From NCBI GenBank assembly GCA_029255685.2, contig CM055315.2, positions 25,053,501 through 25,117,500 of the forward strand: a stretch of 64,000 bases of DNA. Direction: 5' to 3'. The first letter of the stretch is position 1; each line of letters starts with the position of its first letter. Shown here in pieces: positions 12,039-24,220 of the stretch. Below the pieces are notes generated by a model. The model saw only the letters and a program-made list of their open reading frames with translations, was not told the DNA's origin and searched no databases. Both the position numbers and the translations under genes were made by a program. The DNA comes from Silene conica (taxonomy: Eukaryota > Streptophyta > Magnoliopsida > Caryophyllales > Caryophyllaceae).

Positions 12039-12737
12039 TTTTATTTTAAGAAGTGTGCTTAATTAGCTCTCTGATTACTTTATGTTTATTTTTTATTTTT
12101 TTTTGAAAGGATTACTTTATTTTTATTTGTTATTGTTTAGCAACTTTCGTGTATTTTAGGTTGTAGTGAGATTTGTAGTAATGTCTAATTTATACACTGC
12201 TTAGTGTTGAAACTATCAAAGACCAACTATGCTTTATTTGTTTATCATTAATGAAGGATTCTTGATTTGGACATGTGCTTAATTACGTAATGGACACTCT
12301 ATTTTTGATATTTAAAGTTCAGCTTATTTGAGTTCATCACTTGATTTCCATTAAATTGGGCTCATTTTTATTAGTTTACTATAGTTAAGCTTGACTTCAT
12401 TTAATTAATAATTAAGGTAAGTTCAAGTTAACGCCTTTTCGCTGAAAAGAACAGAAACTAAACCTAGTAAATATAAGGGTAATAATTCCTTGTTTTTGTC
12501 CTTCACCAAAACCACAATAACTTATTCAAATTTTTCATGCTCTTCATGCACATTAACTTTAGATTCAATCAAATAAATATATAAAACATATGCATTTATG
12601 ACGATGACGATGCCGTGATGGCATCATATCAAATTTCATCTGCGATTAAATTTGGAAAAGGGGAAAGCAATGTCTTAATTACTATAGTTGCTCAATTTTT
12701 CCTTCATCCTCCAAATAATAATAATGATTTAAGTAAT

Positions 12738-13088
12738 TTAAAAAGAAAAATAATAAAAGTCAAATGAATAATTACCCGAGCACACTGAACCAAAAGAACC
12801 ATCAACACCGCAAACGGAGAAGAATGCTTCAGCGTCATAGGTGGGATCATTAGCCACTGCAGTGGTTAGTTCTTGACATATGCATTCTCTGTCGGTTGTG
12901 ATTACGGTACTAAATACTGCGCAACATTTTGCAACTCCCTCTGGTGATTGATCTCCACTGCAAGCGGCTAGGAGCGTTGAACCCGTCGCACATTCTTGTG
13001 CATGTGAAGGTGTTATCGGCATGCATATCAACACCGATACCACCAACATCATAATCGTCATGCTCATTTTCTTGTTAATGCTTCCCAT
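12738..13088 (-). CDS. Secreted 8-cysteine lipid-transfer-like protein (copy 1b)
   Basis: Paralogue of the gene at 11715-12038, about 700 bp upstream on the same strand. I place the start at the ATG at 13088 (MGSINKKMS), matching its neighbour; an in-frame ATG at 13103 would add five residues. Signal peptide and all eight cysteines are kept with the same spacing. Changes from copy 1a include N to S and T to R in the mature part. After SVCSG the frame runs into GGTAATTATTC and ends in a Phe/Tyr-rich tail, which looks like intron read-through; the real C-terminus probably comes from a short second exon I could not identify. A tandem duplicate, identical at 63592-63942. Confidence 0.72.
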   Translation of the reverse strand: MGSINKKMSMTIMMLVVSVLICMPITPSHAQECATGSTLLAACSGDQSPEGVAKCCAVFSTVITTDRECICQELTTAVANDPTYDAEAFFSVCGVDGSFGSVCSGNYSFDFYYFSF

Positions 13089-13103
13089 TTTGTAGTTTAA
13101 CAA

Positions 13104-14211
13104 GTGTGCTTAATTAGCTCTTTGATTACTTTATGTTTGTTATTGTATTTTAGGTTGTAATGAGATTTGTAGTTATGCTAATGTAACGTCTAATTTATAC
13201 ACTGCTTAGAATTGAAACAATCAAAGACCAACTATATACTTTGTTTATCATTCATGAACCATTCTTGATTGTACTGAAGAATAGTTCATATAATGAACAT
13301 TATTGAGCATTATTGATCAATGTCATACAGTCTACTTGTATATATATAAAATATTTTATATAATACCTATTCGATTGGATTTCATCGTAACAATGAAAAT
13401 TTCAATGGTGATAAAGTTGTCGGTGAGCCACCGCGATTAAATTTGGAAACGTTAAAGGAATGTCTTAATTACTAAACTTGCTGAATTTTCCTTTATCCTC
13501 CAAATAGAAGAACAAACCTTTTGTCAGCCATTAATAAAATCTTCTTGTAAACAAAGTTGTGCGTGAATTTTGATTATTAATCCTTTATTAAATTTGCTAT
13601 ATGGTGTAAATTGAACATCAAATAATATCCGTATAGTAGAAATTGGATTTGTCAAATTAATTTAAAAGGCATGGTTTAAATTATTAATTTAAAGAGTTGT
13701 GAGTTATAATAAAATTAAATGGGGTGCACAAATCGCCAGGTGGATAACTAAAATGATGCCTTGGTGATATGAATTTATTAATTGCCATACGAATTATAGG
13801 TGGCTATGTTTGCTGGCCTAGGGGGGTTTCTGGCCATCTTTTGTTGATGGGTGAAAAAGTTAGCGACCATAAATATGGTATTTCTCATTTCCATGGCATC
13901 ACTACCAACATTTATGACGATGATGATGTCGATGCCGATGCCGATGCCGTGATTGGCATCATATCATATTTCATCTAAATGGAGAACCCTTCAATTATAC
14001 TTAGAATAGTACTTAGAATAGTTCATATACTGAAGATTGAGCATTATTAATGAATGTTATACACTCTACTTGTATATAAATTTTCTATAATACATGTTCG
14101 ATTGGAATGTCATGGTAACAATGACAAATTTAGAGGGGATAAAGTTGTCGGTGAGCCACCGCGATTAAATTTGGAAAAAGTGGAGAGCAATGTCTTAATT
14201 ACTAAACCTGC
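13104..14211. other. Decayed duplicates of lipid-transfer gene flanks
   Basis: No gene is seen. Three related blocks recur (about 12590-12725, 13280-13510 and 13900-14211) sharing the phrases GGCATCATATCA, GCGATTAAATTTGGAAA and GTCTTAATTACTA, so the gene-plus-flank unit has duplicated at least twice. The rightmost unit has no recognisable 8-cysteine exon. A 69-codon frame at 13769-13978 runs through GATGATGATG and GATGCC repeats and is probably not a gene. Confidence 0.55.
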
Positions 14212-14732
14212 TGTAGGTAGGGAATATCGAGTACGGAAGCGAATAAATTCAATCAAAGATTTAAGAGAAATAAAATAAATACAATAAAAAGAACACCAAG
14301 ATTTTTAGGTGGAAAAACCCTCTTTAAATAGAGGTAAAAAAACCACCGCTAGAGAGACAAATATTTCACTATATATAATGATATGGGAGTACAAGGATAA
14401 TTTCCTCGAGGCTATAAAAAGTCAAGCTATTAAACTCTCAAAATGATTATGGACAGCAGTAATAAAAGAGGAAGAGAAGATTAATATTTGTTGTTATTGT
14501 GTGTGATGTTTGTTGTGAGAATTACGCATGTATTTATAGTGAATTTTAAAGTAAATGTTGAAATGCGTTAGCGTTGCATTTTCACCAGGTTGCATGCATT
14601 CTCTTTACTCCACCCTCGGTTCATTGCACTTTGCATTCATTCACCATATGTTTCATGCTACTTCATTACTCATGCCATAAGTTAGAATAAGTTCTAACAT
14701 TTTCTCATTAAAGGAGGGGCATAACTCCAACA
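14212..14732 (-). repeat. 3' LTR of a Tork-like Copia element
   Basis: A 521-bp LTR. On the minus strand it begins TGTTGGAGTTATGCC directly after a purine-rich stretch (AAGGTGGAGAT) and ends CCTACCTACA. It follows the stop codon of a Copia RNase H remnant by about 60 bp. It sits inside the third lipid-transfer flank duplicate, whose relative at 13480 reads through the insertion point. The 5' LTR is not in the window. Confidence 0.75.
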
Positions 14733-14790
14733 ATCTCCACCTTGACTCGCCTTTTCCCATTTATATAATCGCTCTCGCCATGAAGCATTG

Positions 14791-15010
14791 TTAAGTATGA
14801 ATAACACCAACTAAGTCCAAGCAATGGTCAAACTTAGCAGCAGTGAGTTGTTTGGTTAACATATCTATCTGCAGGATTCTCGTAGTATGAACCTTTTCAA
14901 CGGTTAAATTTCCTGCATCAACAATATCGTAGATAAAATGGCATTTGATATCAATGTGCTTGGTTTTTGATTGATGCTTGCTTTTTTCTGGTCAAGTGGA
15001 CTGCACTTTG
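14791..15010 (-). pseudogene. Copia RNase H, C-terminal remnant
   Basis: Reading leftward to a TAA at 14793-14791, the frame gives the tail of a Ty1/copia RNase H: KHIDIKCHFIYDIVDAGNL, then a VEKVHTT segment, a degraded ML TKQLT motif and FDHCLDLVGVIHT. This tail is typical of plant Tork-type elements. Upstream (above 15010) the frame is lost and no integrase or reverse transcriptase is recognisable. It is therefore the 3' relic of an element whose LTR is at 14212-14732. Confidence 0.82.
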
Positions 15011-16229
15011 ACTATCACAAAACCTATAACTAAACTAATCACAAGGGGAAATGTCCATTTCTTCTCCATATTCAATGACATTGTTGTTTCAAACCCTTTC
15101 ATAGTTTCATGGATGGATGCTACAACATAAAATAACTTATAAATCCCCCTTTTAAATGAACTTGTTCCAAAATATATTATTTTGATGATAAATTAAATCA
15201 AGTACGGAGTATAACCCTAGAAATTCCTCACAAACAAATTTTGTTGCATCCGACACAACTTTTTTTACCTAAGTTGGCAGCTCCAATTCTCAACACATAC
15301 GATTAACATCAATCCGGAAAAGGGTGAAAAACAATGATTTATTTATGAAACAAATCTCAGCAAAATCAGGTAAATAATAAATACCGTCATCTAAATAGAA
15401 CTATTACTACAAGTATAATTCTCCATGAAATAAACACTATAACACTTTTATATACATAGTATGGTGTCATTAAAAAATCGCCAAGGACACATTATGAAAG
15501 GAAAGCAGTATTTTTTTTGTTTGGACAACTTATCAAACGCTTCGTAGGCATTACAAAAATTTTGCTTACCAATTGTATACACCATAATTCAATAATTCGT
15601 TAATAATTTGTCGGATCAGAACAAGTCATATTGTCAAATAAGATCATTACTCAAAAAACTAAAACCACTCAAAAAACTATAACCAATTCAAGAGGACAAT
15701 AAACTCGTCTTAATATGCATGAAATAATATGAGTAACCATGTTAATATGGTGACCAAATTTCAGTAAATAGCTTTAAAACAAAATCTGGAATGACCGTTA
15801 TTCAAGTGTCAATTAGCGTAACTAATTAAATCACAAGACGGGTTAATAATGACCGTTAATTAAGTTATGTTAGCCCTGTAATTGTGCTACAAATCTCTTT
15901 ATAGATTAAAGACCAAAACACTCTTAAACCTTTTACATATAGCCAATCATTTTAGAACGCGTGCAACGCACGAGCAACGTACTAATAAATTATATTTCCA
16001 TGTAGAATGTTTCAGAAAGGTTAACTATGTATTCATGACTGATTTGAGCTTATTACTATATTATGTACTTGTATATTTACAAATATATTCAGTCGATGCT
16101 AGTCTACCGACATTAGAGAGGGAAAGAAGAATGACAACTATTACTTACAAATCTTACAATATACACCCTTCTATTGGCATGGTTGTCTTGGTTTTTGTCC
16201 CTATTTATCAAAACGACTACTATTTAACT
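15011..16229. other. AT-rich intergenic stretch, no gene seen
   Basis: Nothing recognisable apart from a weak Helitron-like terminus at 15960-15985. A 127-codon plus-strand frame at 15882-16265 crosses both that terminus and the left edge of the next element, so I do not call it a gene. Confidence 0.5.
15960..15985 (+). mobile_element. Possible degenerate Helitron 3' end
   Basis: A short GC-rich hairpin (CGTGC 15960-15964, GCACG 15968-15972) is followed by CTAA and T (15982-15986), resembling the hairpin plus CTRR-T end of plant Helitrons. The stem is only 5 bp and no 5' end was found. Confidence 0.3.
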
Positions 16230-17833
16230 CGTTCTACTATAAATCGGAGAGGGCTGATTGCATAGAAGAGAATCGTACTATTATTGATAGAAATCGTTTG
16301 TGTCTCAAATGATTACATTGACACGATATTTATACTACACTCGAGATCTTAGTCGTATATATCAACTATTATAGGCTACATATAATAAGTTTATTCCTAA
16401 TATTATACTATTCCGACTAAGGTATCATCCTACAATATACCGTAATATTCTTTAACATCCCCTCAAACTCATGGTAATTTGTCGAAATTTTCATGAGTTT
16501 ACACAATATCGAATATCGATAATATGAGAAAAGAAATATTCAAACTTCTTCGGTCTTCGTCGGAATATTATAATATATACCATAATATTCTCCTCACACC
16601 CGGTCCGATAGTAATTTTCGAAATTTCCAGGGGGTTGCACACAAATAACAAAGAAATGAATGACGAAAAAATCGGTTTCTTCAATCCCCTATCTTCAAAT
16701 CTTACACAAGAATGTTGCAACTTTTCGAACCTGCCCAAAAAAATTTCACAGGACGGAAACAATGTTGTTTTTTGGACCAGTCAAAATATCAAACGATCAA
16801 TTTTTTTGAATCTGATGGTGAAAAACGCCGAAATTTTTTGAACTTGACAAACAAATATCTGTCAATAAAAACAATAAAGAACATCAATCTTTTGTTCTCT
16901 AGAACACACAAACATGTCGAGTAATCACTTAGATCAAACTGTTTTCACAACACACTTGCACAAGTTTCATGTTGCACAAGTTTAGGTTAAGGGGAATTGA
17001 ACATCGGAAAATGAAACACTGACGATTTTGTTTTGTTTTATATTTTTTTAAATAATAATTTGTAATTATTGGAGTGATTTTCGTTAATAAACAACATCCC
17101 GCCAGTGGTGCTATACGTTAATCATAACCCCATCGATGGCGGACAGCAAAATTTCGTATATTTTAGGCCTAAATACACGGTATAGAGAGGAAGGGGATTA
17201 AACAATGAATTGTATTATTGAAGGTTGTGCCTATGGTTCAATACAAGGGGTGTTTATATAATAAACACTACTAACATAAAACCTAGACAATAACCAGCAT
17301 TAATGGGCCTATTATCCTAATACCCTCTTGTAATCGTAAAGCGTACAGTACGTAGAACAATCTTTAGAATTGGAAAAATACAAGAAAATCATAATCAATA
17401 TAAGAAAGAAAAAATATTTTTGATCTTCATTAATTTTTCTCGTCTTCAAAGTTATGTAAGAACGAGTATCAAGACTCGTTCAAAATTTCTTCGAATAAGA
17501 ACGTTAAGTTTTCTGGACTTGTCGACTATCAAATAATTTGTTAGGAATTCAAATCGATTCTAAACAAATTTCTGTAAAACGGAAAATTTTCTTCAATTTC
17601 AAGATCTAGAAAACATTAATTTTTTCAGACTCTGAATAAATGAATTTTGGCACCGCCTTGAAGAGCACTGGAGACATTAAATCGGAAAGGGATAGTCTTG
17701 CATTGAGTATTGACCACCTTGCTTTGCACCTTAAGACAAATCATACGGAATGAGAAGAAAAATGATTTTATTTTATTTTTTATTTTTTATTTTATTATTC
17801 AAAACATGAATTATTATAAGTGGTTGAAAACTC

Positions 17834-17869
17834 TACCGGTGGGTGTAAATTTCCGGTCACCCACCGGTA
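17834..17869 (-). other. Perfect 12-bp hairpin in the retroelement leader
   Basis: TACCGGTGGGTG (17834-17845) pairs perfectly with CACCCACCGGTA (17858-17869) around a 12-base loop. It lies 40 bp inside the PBS of the non-autonomous element, where retroelements usually hold packaging or dimerisation signals. That role is inference. Confidence 0.8.
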
Positions 17870-17909
17870 AGAATGCGGAAGCGCTTTGTAGAGACTTCAA
17901 GAACGAGAT

Positions 17910-17919
17910 TCTGATACCA
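17910..17919 (-). promoter_or_regulatory. Primer binding site, tRNA-iMet type
   Basis: TGGTATCAGA on the minus strand, directly adjacent to the 5' LTR end at 17920. Confidence 0.8.
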
Positions 17920-18418
17920 TGTTAGAAATCGGAGAGGGGAGATTTCATAGAAGAGAATCATGGTATTATTAATAGTAATCGTTCGTGTCTCAACTGATTA
18001 CATTGGCGCAATATTTATACTACACTCGAGATTTTAGTCGTATTAACTATTATAGCCTTATAGGCTACATATACTAAGTTTATTCCTAATATTAAATTAT
18101 TCCAATTGGTATCATACAATATAACGTAATATTCTCCAACACGTTCAACTATAATATATCATGTCGTTAAACAAAAATTTGGGTTTTAAAGAAGAGTCCT
18201 GCAAGTACGCAGCAAACAAGTTAAAAGGGGAAAGTATTAAGTAATGTTATATTATGAATGATAAGTTAGTGAATGACAAGGTCTTGAGATCCCAAGGTAC
18301 TAGATATTTTGGTAATTTTTTTTCAACAAAGGTAAACTTATTAATATTAAAGAAAAGGAAAACAATATACAAAGTACTGCAACAGAAATACAAATCAGCC
18401 TGTGGAAAGGCTTACAGA

Positions 18419-21400
18419 CTAGTAACGCTGTGAACATAAAAGAGAACGCATATGGGTAACAGAATTACGTACAAGCATTGGTACTGGCGAATGATTTGCC
18501 AGAACTGAAAATAGTTTTCTAGAGGGTGTAACGAAAATGCAGGACTGAGAAGGGTCGTGTCTTAAAGTGGAGAAAACTCTGTAAAGCGCAAAGGCATGAG
18601 CCACAAAGGGAGTTGGTGCGCGGACATGGAAGCACGATGACACACCGGTGATAGAGTTAGAAAAGGAAATCTCAAAAAATTGTGAACGCGGCATCCTGCG
18701 AGCAGACAAATAAAAGTAAACCGAAGAAACCAGTTGAGAGGATATAATACCTGAATTAAGCACATAAGTGTGAGGCGGCCGAATTTTGTGGAGACACAGA
18801 TGATGATGCCTAAAGATGGTGGAAGCAGCAAGAAGAACAATTTGCGTTGGATTGACAAATGCAGCATTAAAAATAATTGAGTTACGGGAGAGCCAGATAG
18901 CACGAAGGATACAGAAGAAAGCAAGTTTACTATCATTTCTCAGAAGGTTGATGAAGATGGAAAAATCTGAAAAGATCAGCAATCCAACGTGCTAAAGGAA
19001 CCTCCGGGTTTGCAACTGAATTAAGCCCTAGAACGGAGACACGCCAAACATGCTGGACAATATCACACGAGCGAAAAAGATGATCCGTAGTTTCAGGATG
19101 ATTATTGCATAAAATACAAAGAGTTGAGATGCCGAATCCACGAGCCGAAAGCTTACATTTTGTAGGTACAATATCATGAACAATACTCTAGAGCAAAACC
19201 AGTAGCTGGAGAGAATAAGGAGTGTCCCAAGTCATTTTCCAAGGAAAAGTCCGAACAGAAGAATTCACTAAAGTGGCATCGACTTTGGAAAGAAGATGCG
19301 AATAACCAGACTTTATAGAATAACGTCCATTTTCTGTATATTTGCAATAGAGGAAATCGTCGTCAAGCAAATTGGGTGGCTCCATAGACAAGATAGATTT
19401 TGCAGAGTCATGATGGAAAAGTCGAAACAGAGAGCCAGGGTTCCAATTCCCGTCCGAAAGAAATAAGTCATTAAAAGTAAAAGGTGGAGGTGTTACAGAG
19501 TGGAACAAAGGTCTACCCCCAAGGGTCCAGTTATTAGAGACCAGATTTAAGAGCTTACCGTTACCAAGTTTCCAAGCGAAACAAGAAAAAGAGATAGCGA
19601 CGCTTTTGCAAATCCCTTTTCAAACATAAGATGGATTGGAAAATCCTTACTTTACTTAGGGTAAAAATATTTTGCTAGAAGACCCAGAGGGGCATGATGG
19701 ATACGCCAAAAAATTTTAAGTAGAGAAGCCTATCCCAAAACTTCAACTGATCGAATACCAAGGCCACCCGTTTCCAAGGAAGAATGAAGTATATCTTGTT
19801 TATGCCAGTGAATAGAGCGATGATTTGAACTCTTCTGCCACCAGAAAGCCGCAATTAACGAATCAATTTTGCGGGAGACGGAAAGAGGTAAAGGGATGGA
19901 AGAAAGCTGGTGATGTAAATAGGCAAGGAGAATAAAATTTATAATAACCAATTAACAAGGTTGGCTGAGATGTAGAGACGACCAAGAGGCAATTCTGAAA
20001 GAAAGCTTATCTAAAACCTCATAGAAAGCTTTTTTTTATTCTGTGATACATCCACAGGTACACCAAGATGATTACCAAAATTGATAGTAGATTTCATACG
20101 GAGGATAGAAGTCAAATGAGATCGAAAATCCCCCGGAGAATTTGGGCTGAACTTGATAAAAGATTTATCTAAGTTAATCATCTGTCCCGATGCTTGTTCA
20201 AATTCACCAAAAATGGAGTGCAAGGACTCAAAAGAAGACGTTGTGGCTTTACAGCAAACGAAAGCATCATCAGCAAAAAAGGGATGAGTAATAATAGGGG
20301 CATACCGAGAAATCTTGAGACCCGTTATATTCTTGCAACGCTCTGCCAGATGAAGTTGAGAGGAAAGAACCTCCATACACATAATAAAAAGATAAGGAGA
20401 AAGAGGATCACCTTGGCCAAGTCCGCAAGATGGGAAAAAAGACGGAGAAGGCTCACCATTAATAAGAATATTGTAAGAAACAGTAGAAATTCATTCCCAG
20501 ATGATGTTACACTAGAAAGGTGGGAAACCAAAAGATTTCATAACTGCCATAAGAAAATGCCAAGAGACGCGGTCGAAAGCCTTTTGCATATCAAGCTTGA
20601 GAACAGCATAGCAGTTAGAACCACGGGTACTCTTATTTAAATAATGCATAATCTCATGAGATATCAGACAACTATCGGACATTAAACGATCTGGGATGAA
20701 GGCCTGTTGAGAGTCGGATATAATAGATGGGATAATCTTTTTGAGACGATTAGCCAAGCACTTGGTAGCAATACGGTAGATTACATTACAAAGACTTATG
20801 GGACGGAACTAAGTGACCATTTCAGGATTGTAAATTTTCGGAATAAGAGCAATAAAAATGTTATTCCATTCCTTTAACATAACACCAGAACTAAGGAAGC
20901 GCATAACAGCTGAAATAACCAGATCCCCAATTTGAGGCCAAAAAACTTGGAAAAATTTTGGGCAAATACCGTCAGGGCCCGGTGACTTATTACCATCCAT
21001 AGAAAGAACCACAGAGGAAATCTAATATGCCGAGAAAGGAGCAAGAAGGAAATCACAACTAAACTGCTCTAAATGCTTGAGACGAAGCTTAGATAAAAGA
21101 GGGTGAATGAAACCTTGAGGGTAAGAAGGATTAAACAAAGGCTGATGGCCGAGCAATTCCTTAAAAAAAGAAAGGATTTCATCTGAAATTTGAGCCGGTG
21201 TATCCAACCGAATACCAGAATGGTCACGGAGGGTAAGAATCTTATGTTTTGTACCCTGTTGCCGGGCACGGTTGAAAAGGAAACGCGTAGGGAAGCCATC
21301 CAAGATTTCATAACGAAGTTTACATCTTTGCGACCAGTAGACCCTTTGCTCCTTGAGTAACTGAAGGCGTGAGGCACGAATTTGCTGATACATAGAAGCA

Positions 21401-22259
21401 GAGTTCGAGTCAATGATTTCTGATTCAATCACATCCAAATCCTTTTCAATATGGGACCAATTTATACCATGAGAACGCCTATGTTTGAGAACCCAAAACT
21501 TAATGGAATTACGAGCTTTGGCCAACTTACGAGCAAGAAGAAACATAGAGGAACAAGAGAAACGATTTTGCCAGGCTTCAGAAACCAGAGAATGGACTTT
21601 CGGATAAGAGAGGCACCAATTGTCAATACGATAAGGACGCTTTGGTTTATCGAACTTGGAAAGATATTTAGAATTATAGGAGCATGATCGGAAACAAGGA
21701 TGGGAAGATGATTGAGAGAGGCGTCTGAGAAAAGAGCAAGCCAATCCTCCTCAGCATAAGCCCGGTCTAACCGTTCCATGATCAAATTAATACCCGATTG
21801 ATTATTCATCCAAGTGAAACGAGGGCCAGTAAAAGGAATATCAACTAAGTCATTAGCAATTTTCCAGGTAGTAAAATCTTCTTGTCCCCGAATAGAATGA
21901 TTACCTCCAATTTTTTCGGAGAAGTACTCTACCTGATTAATCACCAATCAGAAGCAAGATTGTTGCAGAGGGAAAGAGAGATGAGAGGGAGTTCCAGCGA
22001 TCTTGGCGGTACTCAAACGAGGTTCACCATAGATAAAGATAATATACATACTATAATTTTTACAAGAGGTTGAACGGAAACTTATATTACAAAAGATGAA
22101 GTTGACAGTTGACTTAAGAATCGATAATACAACAGAGTTATCCCACCGCAAAAGAAGGCCACCACTTCGACCAAGAAAACAGGAGACATCTTCATCTCTG
22201 CGGGATAACATAGATGAAGGAGTTAGTTTATTATTAAAGAAATCGAACAGGGGTTGCTC
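18419..22259 (-). pseudogene. LINE ORF2, endonuclease and reverse transcriptase, broken
   Basis: Domains in order: apurinic-type endonuclease starting late at GRSGGLLLRWDN (about 22185) and ending at SDHAPI (about 21690); a linker; reverse transcriptase with NKSPGPDG (about 20980), KLDMQKAFDRVSW and the FADD active-site box (about 20270); a zf-RVT-like C-terminus (about 19500-18900). The first roughly 100 endonuclease residues are missing, joined to ORF1 by deletion. The GDFN-type motif near 21945 carries a small deletion and frameshift. Further frameshifts split the RT and C-terminus into six or more pieces. Not functional. Confidence 0.85.
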
Positions 22260-23770
22260 AGCAACACGACGCCGCTTTTGAGGAACAAAGTCCAACAACT
22301 GCAAATCAAGAGACTGGTTCCCTTTTCGCTTCAAAGAGGAGCAGGGCCTCTCAGAGAGGGAAGGTGGCCAAAAAGAGAAATATTCTCGGCTAGATAGACC
22401 AAACAAAACAAAGGCCATAGACTGGTGATGTGACTCCTCAACATACGAGTCAAAGAAAGAATGTCTGTTTGAACATTTGAAATTTGGATGGCTATAGTAG
22501 TTCAAGCCGATACCTACCTTACGCTTGTAAACAAACTTTACATTCCTTCTACAGGAGTCCACAGGACTAAGTGCATGGCCATTATCAGTAGCCACATAAT
22601 CACGAAAAAGGCAACTGTTATCCAGTTCCCGAGAAGAAGTAGAAGGCTCACCCAAGTCAAGGTTCAAAGAAGCGTCATTCTCGGGATTAAGGGCAGCCCT
22701 GTGAAAATTCGGAGATGGGTTTCTTTCAGATGGAGGATTCGCCGATTCCATTGTCTGGTCAGGAACAGGGGGTACATAATTTTGTCTGACCAGAGGCAGA
22801 TTCTCAGGGAGCACTTCCCTGGAGTTATCTTCGTGAACAGCAGTAACAGAAGTACGAAAGATAATGTCATCACTATAGTCATCATCAGAAGTAGATGATG
22901 AGAAAGAGAAAACTGGGGAATTAACTCCGGAATCGATAATCACAGTGTCAGAACCAGTAGTAACATTAATATCAAGAGTAAGGTACTTCAGACGAGGGGG
23001 AAGACCAAGAATATTCGAAGTGTAAAAAGCCGAATTTGGAGGCCCATGAAGAACCAGAAGCCCACGGCTACTGAGCTCCTCAAGACGGGTCTTAATTTTC
23101 CTGCAACCACCAACCTTTCCTGAAGGACACTATGAAACACGGTGGCCAACCAGAGCACAGTTTTTGCAAAATCTGAAAACACCCTCGTATGAGAAGCCAA
23201 CCCAAATCTGCTCCTTATTGGTAATAGCCAAATAACAACCAGGAATAAGAGGGCGGTCCAAATCAATCCAAACACGTACAGGAACAAAGTTCCGTGGAGG
23301 AACTACAGAAAAGAACGATTCCTCCTCACAGACATCACCAACATGAGAAAGAAGAAAAGCTGCAATAGAGGTGTTAAAGAACGGAATAGGAAGATGCTTG
23401 ATGCGGACCCACACGGGAACAATGTTGAAAATAACATTGTCAGGGACAGTTTCTGGAGCAACAGGACGACAGACAAAAATACAGCCTTCAATATTATCGA
23501 TGTGACGAAGACGGAAAAAGGCAAGATCCGCAGAAGATGAAAATTCGAAGATATAGAAAGGTCCAGCGGCCTAATATTAACTGAACCAACAAGCTTCCAA
23601 TGCTCCGAGATCGCAGCAGCAATTCTGGTCACATCAAAGTAACGTTGATCCATAATTTTACACAAAAGTGCTTTGGAGAAATCAATCCCGGACAAATCAG
23701 CACAGAGGTGAAGCAGTAGTTTGAAACAAACACCAGCACGACAAGGAAAAGATAAGGAGGAAGATGCCAT
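22260..23770 (-). pseudogene. LINE ORF1, nucleic-acid-binding protein, broken
   Basis: Starts at an ATG at 23770. The first part resembles the DUF4283 domain common in plant LINE ORF1 (IMDQRYFDVTRIAAAISEHW and a later VWIDLDRPL segment). A CCHC zinc knuckle, CKNCALVGHRVS with a TGA where the next residue should be, lies near 23140. An acidic, serine-rich linker (about 22940-22600) and a basic KRRR stretch near 22275 follow. At least two frameshifts (near 23540 and 23414) and one nonsense codon break it. The ORF1/ORF2 border is approximate because the two have been joined by a deletion. Confidence 0.75.
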
Positions 23771-24220
23771 AGAGAAATATAGACGGTAAGGGATTGTTTT
23801 GATATATAATTAAAAGGGGTAAGTTATATAGTTATATTAAGGAATTTTTTGTGATATATATTAATTAAAATTTTGTGAGGAGAACAGAGGTAACATATTA
23901 GTATTTATTAGCAAAGAAGATGCGAAACAGGGAGAACATCAAATATATATGGAGCAAAAGAGATGCATGGAGGGATTAGGTGTCGATGCCGGGAATTGCA
24001 TCGCAGCCAATAAAGGGAAGCTAGAGGAGGCTATGGGAGGACCTAGGGGATTAGTGGAGGAGATAGTGAAGGAAATAGTGGAGGAGTTAGGCTGGAAAGT
24101 AGGGTTGCAAAGTCGGTTAAGGAAACCTATGAGTTAAGGTAAACTCTTTGAATGAGAGACTCTTGAAAAGAGAGAATTTTTGTTCTTCGAAGGGAGGGTT
24201 TGCACCCGAAATTTTGGTAA

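Larger units (their letters stand above)
10528..13146. repeat. Segmental duplication, left copy (partner 61404-64000)
   Basis: This block contains a CACTA end, integrase scrap, family C part and two lipid-transfer-like genes. It is repeated at 61404-64000 in the same orientation with offset 50,876, falling to 50,854 after a 22-bp length difference near 10800. Both pairs of predicted proteins are identical. The partner runs off the window end, so the full length is unknown. Confidence 0.92.
16235..18141 (-). mobile_element. Complete non-autonomous Copia-like LTR element
   Basis: Two related LTRs (3' LTR 16235-16457, 223 bp; 5' LTR 17920-18141, 222 bp) flank about 1.46 kb with no recognisable gag or pol. 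The TSD CGTTC is present on both sides (16230-16234 and 18142-18146). On the minus strand the 5' LTR is TGTTGGAGAATATTACG...GATTTCTAACA, followed directly by a tRNA-iMet-type PBS. A purine-rich tract (GAGTTTGAGGGGA) precedes the 3' LTR. The LTRs differ at perhaps 10-15 percent of positions, so the insertion is old. Size and lack of genes fit a large TRIM or an internally deleted Ale-type Copia. Confidence 0.85.
18316..24210 (-). mobile_element. L1-type LINE, full length but decayed
   Basis: A non-LTR retrotransposon on the minus strand of about 5.9 kb. The 3' end is marked by a run of eight T on the plus strand (18316-18323, the poly-A tail). The probable TSD ATTTTGGTAA occurs just outside each end (18306-18315 and 24211-24220). 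From 24210 to 23770 lies a 5' leader without a long frame, then ORF1, then ORF2. Both ORFs carry several stops and frameshifts. The TSD is short and AT-rich, so the exact 5' limit is less certain than the 3' limit. Confidence 0.75.

Noticed and set aside
15882..16265. 127-codon plus-strand frame
   Set aside because: Crosses a Helitron-like end and the border of the non-autonomous LTR element, with no homology I can recognise.
17150..17340. Possible nested Copia LTR inside the non-autonomous element
   Set aside because: Resembles some plant LTR ends in wording only; no partner repeat or clear TG/CA borders seen.
20194..20640. 148-codon plus-strand frame across the LINE
   Set aside because: Antisense to the LINE reverse transcriptase region; low-complexity basic composition.
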